Positions 27,754-37,190 of a DNA stretch of 64,000 nt are shown here, one piece after another (position 1 is the stretch's first letter; every line of letters starts with the position of its first letter). The notes under the pieces are model-generated. The model made no database searches. It had not been told where the DNA came from and worked only from the letters and a program-made list of their open reading frames with translations. This DNA is from an uncultured Clostridium sp. (GTDB lineage: Bacteria; Bacillota; Clostridia; Clostridiales; Clostridiaceae), in the NCBI GenBank assembly GCA_934755305.1, contig CAKVLD010000006.1, forward strand, positions 33,127-97,126, given 5' to 3'. The position numbers and the translations under genes were made by a program.

Positions 27754-28558
27754 CTATCTTTAATTGCCTCCACATACCTATTAATAAAGTAATAACGCCT
27801 ACTGCTATCCACCCCAATAAAGTAAAAATAAAATCATTCATTTCACCTTTCCAAGTTTGAACATACATCTGAAATTGATACTTTATAGGTAATATAAAAA
27901 CTGATATATTAACTCCTAAAAATGCTATAACTACTACAGTAATCTTTTTCATATTAAATATTAATGATATATTAAATGCAATTACAGATATTAATGCTCC
28001 AAACATTGCATTTAAAAATATTATAAAATAATTATATATAAATGGATACGCTATATATAAAGATGGCCAAAACTTATGTATAGTATCTTCATTTATGATA
28101 TTTTGATAAACTGGAGTTGCGCTAGTCCCTTGTATTCCTATATTCGGAACAGCTATGAAAGTCAATATTTCATTAATAGATAAGCTAATGAAAATAGTCA
28201 AAAATACCACTACAAAATTAACAATAACTTTTGATACGTAATATTTCCTCTTATCCTTCCTAAGAAAATAATATAAACATATATTATTTTCTTTTTCATA
28301 AACAAAAGAATCTGAATATATAAAACTTGCTATTATAGGTAAACTAAAAAGTATAATATAATACATACTTTTTGTTCCTATGCCTGTTATTAAACTCAAA
28401 TTATTAGTACTTAATAAATCTAACGAGTTTTTATTAATACACCCCAATACAATGCATATATAAGAAAAAATTGAAATTCCATACATCAGTAAAAAACATG
28501 CTTTGAACTTAATATTATTAATACAATTTTTAAAATCTATCCTTAACAAAGATATCAT
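27746..28558 (-). CDS. ABC-2 type permease of the peptide cassette (first)
   Basis: About 270 residues. A short cytoplasmic N-terminus (MISLLRIDFKNCINNIKF), then around six helices and a large external loop after helix two or three, the usual ABC-2 permease layout. The ATG at 28558 has an AAAGGAGA site; the longer frame to 28597 would begin inside the hairpin that follows the peptide gene, so it is rejected. Overlaps the next gene by 8 nt. Confidence 0.75.
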   Translation of the reverse strand: MISLLRIDFKNCINNIKFKACFLLMYGISIFSYICIVLGCINKNSLDLLSTNNLSLITGIGTKSMYYIILFSLPIIASFIYSDSFVYEKENNICLYYFLRKDKRKYYVSKVIVNFVVVFLTIFISLSINEILTFIAVPNIGIQGTSATPVYQNIINEDTIHKFWPSLYIAYPFIYNYFIIFLNAMFGALISVIAFNISLIFNMKKITVVVIAFLGVNISVFILPIKYQFQMYVQTWKGEMNDFIFTLLGWIAVGVITLLIGMWRQLKIDE

Positions 28559-28587
28559 AAAAAAATCTCCTTTATACATATTTAAAT

Positions 28588-28619
28588 ATAAATCCAAAAG
28601 AGAACTCTTTTGGATTTAT
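28588..28619 (-). terminator. Hairpin after the peptide gene
   Basis: A 15-bp near-perfect palindromic stem (ATAAATCCAAAAGAG and complement). No strong U-run follows, so it probably attenuates or stabilises the mRNA end, allowing high peptide and lower transporter expression. Confidence 0.6.
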
Positions 28620-28629
28620 ACGGAAAGTA

Positions 28630-29034
28630 CTATTCATAATCAACTGTTCCAGCTATAGTTCCTGTACCTGTTGACCAATGTGAGTTACATGCCATTAAAA
28701 ACATATTTACTCCAACACCTGGTTCTCCACAATTACTATAATTCAACTTATGCCAGCTAGTATCGCTTGATCCTATAGATTTCCATGCTGTAGCGTCTAA
28801 AGTATCATTTATACAGAACTTAGTATCAACTTCATCTGTTCCTGACATAGAAGTAACCTTAACCCAAGAATATTGTTTATCAGTTTCCTTTGCTCTACCT
28901 CTTAATTGGCTAGTTCTTCCTCTTGATCTAATAGTCATATCATAGAAATCTCTGTTAGTTCCAGCTGATGCTGTTATTAATCCTGTACTGATAAGAGCTC
29001 CTAATAATCCTATTGTAGCTAACATTTTTTTCAT
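28630..29034 (-). CDS. Small secreted protein heading an ABC export/immunity cassette
   Basis: 134 residues. A clear signal peptide (MKKMLATIGLLGALISTGLITASA, cleavage before GTNRD) leaves a mature protein of ~110 residues. It is beta-rich with Gly, Ser and Thr, three cysteines (KFCIND, SNCGEP, MACNSH) and an SRGRTSQLRGRAKE segment. The shape and gene context resemble DUF2712-type small secreted proteins, which often sit beside ABC-2 transporters in Firmicutes; lactococcin-972-like bacteriocins have a similar layout. I cannot prove either assignment. A weak ribosome site (AAAAAGAA) precedes the ATG. Confidence 0.7.
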   Translation of the reverse strand: MKKMLATIGLLGALISTGLITASAGTNRDFYDMTIRSRGRTSQLRGRAKETDKQYSWVKVTSMSGTDEVDTKFCINDTLDATAWKSIGSSDTSWHKLNYSNCGEPGVGVNMFLMACNSHWSTGTGTIAGTVDYE

Positions 29035-29178
29035 TTCTTTTTCATATTTTTACTTTTAACTAATTTTATTTACTTCATAAGTAATAGAACTTAATATAAA
29101 AATAAATTACATAATATTTATTATTTATAGTAAATATCAAATAAAAATTTGATATAATATGGAGCGTGAGGTGTTAAT

Positions 29179-30690
29179 ATGAAAAACTTAAAAATTTACT
29201 TTACTTCGGATATGCATGGATTTGTTTATCCAACAGACTATACAGATAACAATAAAAAACCAATTGGTATGCTTAATGTTATTAACTCTTTTACTAAGGA
29301 TGAAAATACCTTAATCATCGATGGTGGAGATACTATTCAAGGATCACCATTTACAACTTTTCTTACTAATGAAGAATTCACAAAACATCCTATAGCAGAA
29401 GTTATGAATGCAGGTAAATATGACTATGTTACTTTAGGAAATCATGACTTTAACTATGGATATGAAAACTTACAAAAGTACTTAGATAATTTAGAGGGAA
29501 AATGTTTATGTGCTAATGTAGAGGATACTACTAATAAATTACCTATATTACCATATGATATAAAGACTATGGGAAATGGTTTAAAGGTTGGTATAATAGG
29601 ATTTACTACAGATTTTATAAATGTTTGGGAAAAACCTCATAACATTGATAAATTTAATATTAATGATACTTTTTCTTCAGTAAAAAAAGTTTATGATGAA
29701 GTAAAAGGTTCAGTAAATATTTTACTTGGAGTTTACCATGGAGGATTTGAAAAAGATTTAGATTCTCATAAAGCTTTAAGTGAAACTAAGGAAAACTTAG
29801 CTTTTAAAATATGTGAAGAATTAGATTTTGATATACTTCTTACTGGACATCAACATATGGCTATTAAAGGACAAAAACTTTTTAATACATATATAGTTCA
29901 AACTCCACAAAATGGACAAAAATACATTGAATTAAATTTAGAATATGATAATAAAATAGTTAATATTAATTCTGAATTAAAAACTCCAGAAATTAATCCT
30001 AATGAACATTGTCTAAAATTATTACAACCTATAGAAGATAAGGTGCAAGTATGGCTTGATAGCCCTGTAGGTCATTTAGATATAGATTTAAATCCATCTA
30101 ACCATATAGATATGGCTTTAAATGGTTCCACTTTAGCTAATTTTATAAATACTATTCAGCTTGAAGTAAGTGAAGCAGATATAGCATGTACCTCTTTTGC
30201 TAACTCTATAAAAGGCTTTAACAAAGATGTAACTGTTAGAGATATAGTTTCTACATATATATATCCTAATACTTTAGTTGTTTTAGAAGTTACAGGTGAG
30301 GTGTTAAAAAAGGCTTTAAATAGATGTGGTGAATACTTTGCTTATGATGGAAATGAAGTTAAAGTTTCAGATGCTTTCTTAAAGCCTAAAGTTGAACATT
30401 ACAACTATGATTACTATAGCAACATAGATTATGGTTATAAATTAAATAAAGATGGAAATAATACTTTAGAATATGTAAAATTCAATAATAAAGATATTAA
30501 AGATGATGATAAATTAACTTTAGTAATGAATAATTATAGAGCTTCTGGTGCTGGTGGATATGAATTCTTTACTGAATGTCCTGTAGTTAAGGAAGTTCAA
30601 ATTGAAATGACTGAAATTATTATTGATTACTTTAATAAACATAAAAATGTTACTGTAGATAAGAAAAAATATATTACTTGTAATTATTAA
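29179..30690 (+). CDS. Bifunctional UDP-sugar hydrolase/5'-nucleotidase family phosphoesterase
   Basis: 503 residues without a signal peptide, so cytoplasmic. N-terminal calcineurin-like metallophosphatase: SDMHGF, DGGDT, GNHDFNYG, VYHGGFEKD and TGHQHMA. The C-terminal 5'-nucleotidase substrate domain has ASGAGGYEFF late. It likely hydrolyses nucleoside monophosphates, 2',3'-cyclic nucleotides or related phosphoesters using two divalent metals. The family is usually exported with a signal peptide; the intracellular version is like YunD of Bacillus. Monocistronic, with a GTGAGGTG site before the ATG. Confidence 0.9.
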   Translation: MKNLKIYFTSDMHGFVYPTDYTDNNKKPIGMLNVINSFTKDENTLIIDGGDTIQGSPFTTFLTNEEFTKHPIAEVMNAGKYDYVTLGNHDFNYGYENLQKYLDNLEGKCLCANVEDTTNKLPILPYDIKTMGNGLKVGIIGFTTDFINVWEKPHNIDKFNINDTFSSVKKVYDEVKGSVNILLGVYHGGFEKDLDSHKALSETKENLAFKICEELDFDILLTGHQHMAIKGQKLFNTYIVQTPQNGQKYIELNLEYDNKIVNINSELKTPEINPNEHCLKLLQPIEDKVQVWLDSPVGHLDIDLNPSNHIDMALNGSTLANFINTIQLEVSEADIACTSFANSIKGFNKDVTVRDIVSTYIYPNTLVVLEVTGEVLKKALNRCGEYFAYDGNEVKVSDAFLKPKVEHYNYDYYSNIDYGYKLNKDGNNTLEYVKFNNKDIKDDDKLTLVMNNYRASGAGGYEFFTECPVVKEVQIEMTEIIIDYFNKHKNVTVDKKKYITCNY

Positions 30691-30721
30691 TATTTAACTC
30701 TATCATCTAAACACACAAAAA

Positions 30722-30772
30722 GGGATGTAGTAGATTTTTTTTACACAAATCTATCTACATCCCCTATTTTTT
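30722..30772. terminator. Bidirectional terminator
   Basis: GGGATGTAG.AGATTT pairs with AAATCTATCTACATCCC, with T-rich runs on both sides, between the convergent phosphoesterase and cysN genes. Confidence 0.88.
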
Positions 30773-30791
30773 TATTTATACTAACTTACTA

Positions 30792-32489
30792 TTATCTTAA
30801 TACTAAATTCCTATATTCATCTATCTTAAGATATTTATTTAAATACTCTACTGCATGTTTTTCATTTTCTCTTTTAACCTCTTCATATTCTTTTAAAAGA
30901 TTAATTACTTCATCCTTAGAGCTTACATTAACCTTAAAACCACGACCATTAACTACAGGGTAATCTTCATAAGAATATTCATTAAACTTAATAATTTCTG
31001 CTACCTTACCATCTCTTATCTTTACTGCAACCTCATCTCTAAATACTAATACATCTAAATCTTCAGGATAACTATAACTTTCACCCTTTAGCTTTACTTT
31101 ATCTCCTACAGAATAAACTTTATTTTCTCTTATTTCTTTTTCTAGAGAGTAATCACTTGATTCATAATAATATTCCTCAAATATATCTCCTCTTGCTATT
31201 AAATCCTTATACTTAAATCCTGCCTCTATTTCTTTTAGCCTTGCTTCTTCTTCCTTAATTATTATTCCACCACCAGCAACATCATAACCGTCTACTATAA
31301 CAAATCTTCCTGTATAGCTTATATCACTAAATACATCAAAGGCTATTTTTTCATTAGTATTTACTATTACCTCAGCTACATCATTTAAATTAACTTTTAT
31401 ATTTTCCTTATTACTATCAAGACTTGAAGCATCTATTACTCTAACTATATCTTCTATTTCTCCTTCAACCTCTTCTGTAGCTAATTTTATTTTATATTTT
31501 TTCCCCTTTACTAAAGAATCTTTTCCCATCCAAAATATATTAGCTCTAAATCTATTTGAAACTAAAGGTTTTTCATTAGCTAAAGTTATTATCTCTCCTC
31601 TTTTATTAAAGAATTCATCATTTACAGTAATCCCCACTGATTCTCCTGCTAAAACTTTATCTTTTTTATCTTTTTCTTGCCAATATTCTATAGTTTTTAC
31701 TGTAGTCTTTTTACTTTCTGGATAAATTACTATTTCGTCTCCAACCTTTAATGATCCACTTTCAATTCTACCTGCTATTATTCTTCTATCATCAAATTTA
31801 TAAACATCTTGTATTGGAAATCTTAAAGATTTTTCTTCTCTTCCTTTTTCCTTTTCTATTAAATCAATAGCTTCTATTACTGAACTTCCTTTGTACCATG
31901 GCATTTTATCTGATGAATTTAATATATTTTCACCATAGAAGGCTGATACAGGAATATAACTTAGTGGATGTACATCTAAATCATTTAAAAATTTATTCAT
32001 TTCTACTTCTATAGTTTTATAAACTTCTTCTGAGTAATCTACTAAATCCATCTTATTAACTACTACATATACCTTTTTTATACCTAATAAAGAAAGTATA
32101 TACGCATGTCTTCTTGATTGTTCTTGAACTCCCTGCTTTGCATCTACTATTAAAAGGGCTGCTTCTGCATTTGCTGCTCCTGATATCATGTTCTTTAAAA
32201 ATTCTTTATGACCTGGCGCATCTATAATTACATAATCTCTTTTATCTGTTGAAAATTGAATTTGTGTAGTATCAATAGTTATACCTTGCTTTTGTTCTTC
32301 TTCAAATGCATCTAAAAGATATGCATATTCAAAAGGCTTACCTGTTTCCTTTGCTATTCTTTTTACCTTTTCTACTGCTCCTTCAGGTAAAGAATGTGTG
32401 TCATAAAGTAACTTTCCTATAACTGTTGATTTACCGTGATCTACATGTCCAACTACTACAATATTAAGTATTTCCTTATTATTTTCCAT
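30792..32489 (-). CDS. cysN: Sulfate adenylyltransferase GTPase subunit CysN
   Basis: About 565 residues. EF-Tu-like GTPase with G1 GHVDHGKST, G2 region QGITIDT, G3 DAPGHKEF and G4 NKMDLV. With CysD it makes adenosine 5'-phosphosulfate (APS) from ATP and sulfate, GTP hydrolysis driving the reaction. The ~160-residue C-terminal extension is not an APS kinase (no second P-loop), which fits a pathway that reduces APS directly. The ATG at 32489 has an AAAGGGGG site 9 nt upstream; an earlier ATG lies inside cysD and lacks a site. Confidence 0.94.
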   Translation of the reverse strand: MENNKEILNIVVVGHVDHGKSTVIGKLLYDTHSLPEGAVEKVKRIAKETGKPFEYAYLLDAFEEEQKQGITIDTTQIQFSTDKRDYVIIDAPGHKEFLKNMISGAANAEAALLIVDAKQGVQEQSRRHAYILSLLGIKKVYVVVNKMDLVDYSEEVYKTIEVEMNKFLNDLDVHPLSYIPVSAFYGENILNSSDKMPWYKGSSVIEAIDLIEKEKGREEKSLRFPIQDVYKFDDRRIIAGRIESGSLKVGDEIVIYPESKKTTVKTIEYWQEKDKKDKVLAGESVGITVNDEFFNKRGEIITLANEKPLVSNRFRANIFWMGKDSLVKGKKYKIKLATEEVEGEIEDIVRVIDASSLDSNKENIKVNLNDVAEVIVNTNEKIAFDVFSDISYTGRFVIVDGYDVAGGGIIIKEEEARLKEIEAGFKYKDLIARGDIFEEYYYESSDYSLEKEIRENKVYSVGDKVKLKGESYSYPEDLDVLVFRDEVAVKIRDGKVAEIIKFNEYSYEDYPVVNGRGFKVNVSSKDEVINLLKEYEEVKRENEKHAVEYLNKYLKIDEYRNLVLR

Positions 32490-32508
32490 AACTTCTTGCC
32501 CCCTTTTA

Positions 32509-33309
32509 TTACATATATCCATCTTTTCTTAGTTTTTGCATTGCATAAGAATCCTCTTGATCTTGTGCTCTACCTGCACGTTCACCAGTTGTTGTATTTT
32601 TTAACTCTTCAATTATTTTATCTAAAGTATCTGCATCAGATTTGATTTTTCCTGTACATGGAGCACATCCAAGACTTCTATATCTCTCTCCATTTTTAGC
32701 AAAATATAGGTCTATTATAGGAATGTTTTCCCTCTTTATATATTCCCAAATATCAAGTTCACTCCATTGTAATAATGGATGTACCCTTATATGATTTCCT
32801 TTAGGAAAATCTGTTTTAAATTGATCCCATAATTCTGGTGGTTGGTTAGAATAATCCCATTCATAATCCTTATTTCTTTCACTAAATACTCTTTCTTTAG
32901 AACGTGAGCCTTCTTCATCTCTTCTAACTCCAACTATAAGTCCATCAAAACCATATTTCTTAACTACTTGTTGTAACCCTTCTGTTTTTAATGCCTTACA
33001 GCATTTTAGCCTTCCAGAATGAGGTCCTATTCCTGCCTTTATTGCTTCTTCATTAGTATGAACTATAAGATCTAAGTTTAACTCCTTTGCTACTCTATCT
33101 CTATACTCTATCATTTCTGGTATTTTATGAGTTGTATCTACATGGATAAAAGGAAATGGGCAATGTCCATAAAAAGCCTTTTTTGCAAGCCACAACAATA
33201 CTGTTGAATCCTTTCCTATAGACCATAACATACCTAGTTTACCCAGCTTTTTATATGCTTCCCTAATTATATAAATACTTTCTGCCTCCAATATATCTAA
33301 ATGATTCAT
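32509..33309 (-). CDS. cysD: Sulfate adenylyltransferase small subunit CysD
   Basis: 266 residues. PP-loop ATP pyrophosphatase: MLWSIGKDSTVLLWL (residues ~27-41) and the CysD features GRLKCCKALKTEGL, GVRRDEEGSRSKERVFS, GCAPCTGKIKSDADT. It forms APS from ATP and sulfate in complex with CysN, encoded 20 nt downstream. The ribosome site is GGGGG. Length is slightly below the ~300 residues of enterobacterial CysD. Confidence 0.95.
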   Translation of the reverse strand: MNHLDILEAESIYIIREAYKKLGKLGMLWSIGKDSTVLLWLAKKAFYGHCPFPFIHVDTTHKIPEMIEYRDRVAKELNLDLIVHTNEEAIKAGIGPHSGRLKCCKALKTEGLQQVVKKYGFDGLIVGVRRDEEGSRSKERVFSERNKDYEWDYSNQPPELWDQFKTDFPKGNHIRVHPLLQWSELDIWEYIKRENIPIIDLYFAKNGERYRSLGCAPCTGKIKSDADTLDKIIEELKNTTTGERAGRAQDQEDSYAMQKLRKDGYM

Positions 33310-33321
33310 TGTATTTCCCCC

Positions 33322-33633
33322 TTAATATTTATTAGATTGATTTTTATCTACATCTATAATTTTTAAATAATCATCTTTACTTATTTTCCAATGAAGTATA
33401 TCTCCTTCTTTCTTTACCTTTAAGCTAGCCCCTCTGCCTCCTATATCTGCTCCAAGATAAAATTTTATAGCTTCTCTTGAACATTCTTTAACACAAGAAG
33501 CACATCCCCAACATTCATCAGGAAACTTAATATAAGCTTTATTTTTACTATCTATTCTTATTAGATTTCCTGGACACACACTTTCACATAACTTACATCC
33601 TATACATTTGCTTTTGTCAATTTTTATGCTCAT
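33322..33633 (-). CDS. aprB: APS reductase beta subunit (ferredoxin-like)
   Basis: 103 residues. Two [4Fe-4S] cluster motifs: CIGCKLCESVCPGN and CWGCASCVKECSREA. The C-terminal part matches AprB (IKFYLGADIGGRGASLKV). It carries electrons to AprA, which reduces APS to sulfite and AMP. The ATG at 33633 follows AGAGGTGA at good spacing and lies within the last codons of aprA (17-nt overlap), so the two are translationally coupled. Confidence 0.92.
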   Translation of the reverse strand: MSIKIDKSKCIGCKLCESVCPGNLIRIDSKNKAYIKFPDECWGCASCVKECSREAIKFYLGADIGGRGASLKVKKEGDILHWKISKDDYLKIIDVDKNQSNKY

Positions 33634-35296
33634 ATATCTCACCTCTAGATACTAAATCTCTAAACAGAATTTTCACTTCACCATTTTCATCTAACTTTGA
33701 ATTAACATACTTTAAGAAGCTATTATCCTTATTTGGATAATCTTTATTTTCACAAAAACTATGCCATCTAGTTTCCTTTCTAGCTTTTAAATGAGCTATT
33801 AAAACTTTAGCTACTACAAGTCTTTCTTTTAATTCAAATATTTTAACTAATGTATCTATATCTTTTGTTTTTAAATTTTCAGCAAGATCTATAAGACTTG
33901 TAATTTTCTCCTTTGCTATTTCAAGTTGACTTTCATTAAATTCATAATTAGTAGTTTTACCTCCAGCATAATTATCCATAACTGTTTGCATTGCTTCTTC
34001 TAATTCTGATACTGTATATAAGCTTGTATTTTCTCCAATATGCTTAGCTACCTTTTTATATTCATTTTGTATTTCATCTTCTGTTAAGGTATCTAAATTT
34101 ATATTCTTTATATATTTTATAGCTGATTTCCCTGCTATTTCTCCTTCTACTAAAGCACCTGTAACATACTTTTGTGGACATCCTCCTGCTGTATCACCAG
34201 CTGCATATAATCCTTTAATTGTAGTCATTCTGTTAGTATCAACCCAATATCCACTAGCTGTATGACCACCTACTATGTATGGTTCTGTACCTTCAATTTC
34301 AACATTTGCTTTTCTAGGCCCCTTTTTATTTTCTATCCATCTTAAAGTTTGACTTGGCGCCATATTTAAATATGCTTTATATAAATCATCTTCTGCTTTT
34401 TCTGAAATCCCTTCTGTTTTTAAATAGCATGGACCTCTTCCTTGTTTGTTTTCTTCTACTGTTCCATATAATCTCTCAGAAGTTGTATTACCGTACTTAC
34501 TTCCATACTCTTCATCTAAGCTATTAATTTGAGGTGCAGATACTCCTTGAGCAATAGTTCCTGTTGGAGCTATAGTATCTTTACACCTTAAAGCTATAAA
34601 CCTCATTTCAAAAGTAGTCATTTCTGCTCCTGCTCTTATTCCCATTGCTAGTCCTCCTCCAGTATTAAAAGGACAATACCACATCTTATGTTTTGAGAAT
34701 CCTGAATTATTAGGTTTATAAATTCCTGCAGCGCCTCCTGTTGCACAAATAACAGCCTTACTTTGAACTACATAAAGAATATCCTCATTTACAGAAATCC
34801 CATAGGCTCCTAAAATAACTCCATCCTTAACTATATAATCTATTACATTAACTTTATTTAAAACATTTACATTATCTAAATCACTTATAGATTTTGCTAA
34901 CAACGGCTTTATATTTTCACCATTTATTTTTATATTTCTATTTCCTCTAGTTACATACTCTCCATTTTCATCTTTCAAAATTACTAGACCTAAATCTTCT
35001 AAATCCTTAGTTACATGATTTAGTCTTTTAGACATAGTTAGTAATAAATCTTCTCTCACTATTCCTTCTGCATCTTTTATTGCATATTCTACATAATCCT
35101 CTGGTCTTTTTCCCTTTACTATATATGCATTTAAAGCATTTACTCCTGCTGCTAAACATCCACTTCTTTTTATATTAGCTTTTTCTAAAATTAATACTTT
35201 ATCATTTGAATTTCTAGCAATAGTTAAAGCTGCATAACATCCAGAAGTTCCTCCCCCTATAATTAAAATATCTGTAGTCAACTTCCTAATTTCCAT
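33617..35296 (-). CDS. aprA: APS reductase alpha subunit (flavoprotein)
   Basis: 559 residues. FAD-binding Rossmann motif IIGGGTSGCYAALTIAR at residues 12-28, and the fumarate-reductase-like flavoprotein body with ATGGAAGIYKPN, the QTLRWIENKKGPRKANVEIEG region and GGHTASGYWVDTNR. It reduces adenylyl sulfate to sulfite and AMP. Shorter than the ~650-residue dissimilatory AprA. Here it sits in an uptake/assimilation operon with no qmo or dsr genes, so an assimilatory role is inferred, as in other clostridia with the same gene order. Confidence 0.92.
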   Translation of the reverse strand: MEIRKLTTDILIIGGGTSGCYAALTIARNSNDKVLILEKANIKRSGCLAAGVNALNAYIVKGKRPEDYVEYAIKDAEGIVREDLLLTMSKRLNHVTKDLEDLGLVILKDENGEYVTRGNRNIKINGENIKPLLAKSISDLDNVNVLNKVNVIDYIVKDGVILGAYGISVNEDILYVVQSKAVICATGGAAGIYKPNNSGFSKHKMWYCPFNTGGGLAMGIRAGAEMTTFEMRFIALRCKDTIAPTGTIAQGVSAPQINSLDEEYGSKYGNTTSERLYGTVEENKQGRGPCYLKTEGISEKAEDDLYKAYLNMAPSQTLRWIENKKGPRKANVEIEGTEPYIVGGHTASGYWVDTNRMTTIKGLYAAGDTAGGCPQKYVTGALVEGEIAGKSAIKYIKNINLDTLTEDEIQNEYKKVAKHIGENTSLYTVSELEEAMQTVMDNYAGGKTTNYEFNESQLEIAKEKITSLIDLAENLKTKDIDTLVKIFELKERLVVAKVLIAHLKARKETRWHSFCENKDYPNKDNSFLKYVNSKLDENGEVKILFRDLVSRGEIYEHKN

Positions 35297-35315
35297 AACA
35301 TTCTGCCTCCTAAAC

Positions 35316-36371
35316 TTAAATATATACAGATATAGGATTTACTTTTAAAGAATTTTCCTTCATCTCTGACTTTTCATTATCAAAGACATATACTCTATGA
35401 ATTAAAATATACACTTCATCTCCTATATTAACTTCCTCTTTTTCCAAACTTCTATAAGCTGTTAAAAGAATATCGTGAGATCTAACCTTTACCTCTATAT
35501 TACTACCTCTAAAAGCTGTTTCTTCAACTATTCCCTTTTCAGAAGCCCAAGGGAAAGATAATTCATTACGCTCTTTTCCTATTTCTATGAATTCTGGTCT
35601 AACTACAGCTTTTCTCTTTCCTAAATCAAATCCTCTTAAGTTACTGCAATGGTCAATAATATTAGATTCTCCTATAAATTTTGTCACAAAAGGAGTTTTG
35701 GGATTTCTATATATTTCAATAGGTGTACCTTTTTGTTCAATACATCCCTTATTAGTTACTATAATTTCATCTGCCACCTCTGTAGCTTCATCCTGATCAT
35801 GAGTTACAAATATACTAGTTATTCCAACCTCTCTTATAGTTTTCTTAAGCCAAGATCTCAATTCTTTTCTTACCTTAGCATCAAGAGCTGCAAAAGGTTC
35901 ATCTAAAAGTAAAATCTTAGGTTTTGGTGCTAAAGCTCTTGCAAATGCTACTCTTTGCTTTTGTCCTCCAGAAAGTTCTGATGGATATCTATTTTCTAAT
36001 CCTTTTAATCCTATAAGCTCTATAAGTTCTTTTACTCTTTTATCTATCTCATTTTTACTTACCTTTTTTACTTTTAAACCAAAAGCTATATTATCGTACA
36101 CTGTCATATGCCTAAATAAAGCATAATTTTGAAATAAAAAACCTATATCTCTTTTGCCAGGTTCTATATCATTAACTCTTTTCCCTTGAATTAATATATC
36201 TCCTGAATCTGGAGTTTCAAGACCTGCTATCATTCTTAAAATTGTAGTTTTTCCTGATCCTGAAGGACCTAAAAGAGCAACAAGCTTCCCTTCTTCTATT
36301 TCAAAATTAACATTATGAGATGCTTTATAATCACCATAAAACTTATTAATATTTTGAAGCTTTACATACAT
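35316..36371 (-). CDS. cysA: Sulfate ABC transporter ATPase
   Basis: 351 residues. ABC domain: Walker A GPSGSGKTTI, Q-loop FLFQNYALF, signature LSGGQKQRVAFAR, Walker B ILLLDEPFAALD and H-loop VTHDQDE. The C-terminal ~110 residues form the regulatory TOBE-like domain. It powers sulfate/thiosulfate import through CysT/CysW. Start ATG, 3 nt past the cysW stop. Confidence 0.94.
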   Translation of the reverse strand: MYVKLQNINKFYGDYKASHNVNFEIEEGKLVALLGPSGSGKTTILRMIAGLETPDSGDILIQGKRVNDIEPGKRDIGFLFQNYALFRHMTVYDNIAFGLKVKKVSKNEIDKRVKELIELIGLKGLENRYPSELSGGQKQRVAFARALAPKPKILLLDEPFAALDAKVRKELRSWLKKTIREVGITSIFVTHDQDEATEVADEIIVTNKGCIEQKGTPIEIYRNPKTPFVTKFIGESNIIDHCSNLRGFDLGKRKAVVRPEFIEIGKERNELSFPWASEKGIVEETAFRGSNIEVKVRSHDILLTAYRSLEKEEVNIGDEVYILIHRVYVFDNEKSEMKENSLKVNPISVYI

Positions 36372-36374
36372 TGT

Positions 36375-37190
36375 TTAACCCTCCTTTTTACTTTTAATCT
36401 CTAATATATTTCTAATTATTAATATAAGTATTGCAAAGATAACTAATATTGAAGCTACTGCAAAGGCTGCACCATATTCATATTCGTTATAAAGAATTTC
36501 TACATGTAACGGAAGAGTATTAGTTTTTCCTCTTATATGTCCCGAAACTACTGATACTGCCCCAAACTCTCCCATAGCTCTTGCAATACATAAAACTATT
36601 CCATAAAGTAATCCCCACTTTATATTAGGAAGAGTAACTTTTGTAAATATGGTAAATCCACTTGCTCCCATAATAGCAGCAGCCTCTTCTTCATCAGTTC
36701 CTTGTGAATTCATAAGTGGTATTATCTCTCTTGATATAAAAGGGAAAGTTACAAATATAGTTGCTAGAACAATAGCAGGTATTGAAAACATAATATCTAT
36801 ATCAAAATAATTAATTATTCCTTCAAAAGCTCCCCCTCGCCCAAAACATAATACAAATGCTAAACCTGCTATGATTGGTGATATTGAAAATGGTAAATCT
36901 ATTAAAGTATTAAGGAAGTTTTTCCCCTTAAATTTAAACTTTGTTAGCCACCAAGATGCAGCAATACCAAATATAGTATTTAAAATAGTTGCAAATATTG
37001 TTGCTATTAAAGTTAACTTCACTGCTTTTAAAGTGTATTTATCTGTAATACTATCTACATAAATGCTAAATCCATCTTTTAATGCTCCTGTTATTACTAC
37101 TCCTAAAGGAATGATTAACATAATAAATAGGAATAACACACTAATAGAAATTAAACTCCATTTTATAAATTTATTTTTCATATCATTCAC
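36375..37190 (-). CDS. cysW: Sulfate ABC transporter permease CysW
   Basis: 271 residues, six membrane helices, with the CysW-typical ISREIIPLMNSQGTDEEEAA docking loop and the IARAMGEFGAVSVVSGHIRG segment near the C-terminus. It pairs with CysT. The ATG overlaps the cysT stop (ATGA), indicating coupling. Confidence 0.94.
   Translation of the reverse strand: MNDMKNKFIKWSLISISVLFLFIMLIIPLGVVITGALKDGFSIYVDSITDKYTLKAVKLTLIATIFATILNTIFGIAASWWLTKFKFKGKNFLNTLIDLPFSISPIIAGLAFVLCFGRGGAFEGIINYFDIDIMFSIPAIVLATIFVTFPFISREIIPLMNSQGTDEEEAAAIMGASGFTIFTKVTLPNIKWGLLYGIVLCIARAMGEFGAVSVVSGHIRGKTNTLPLHVEILYNEYEYGAAFAVASILVIFAILILIIRNILEIKSKKEG

Noticed and set aside
28559..28597. Longer N-terminus for the first ABC-2 permease of the peptide cassette
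   Set aside because: The extension falls in the palindromic hairpin after the peptide gene; the ATG at 28558 has a clear AAAGGAGA site.
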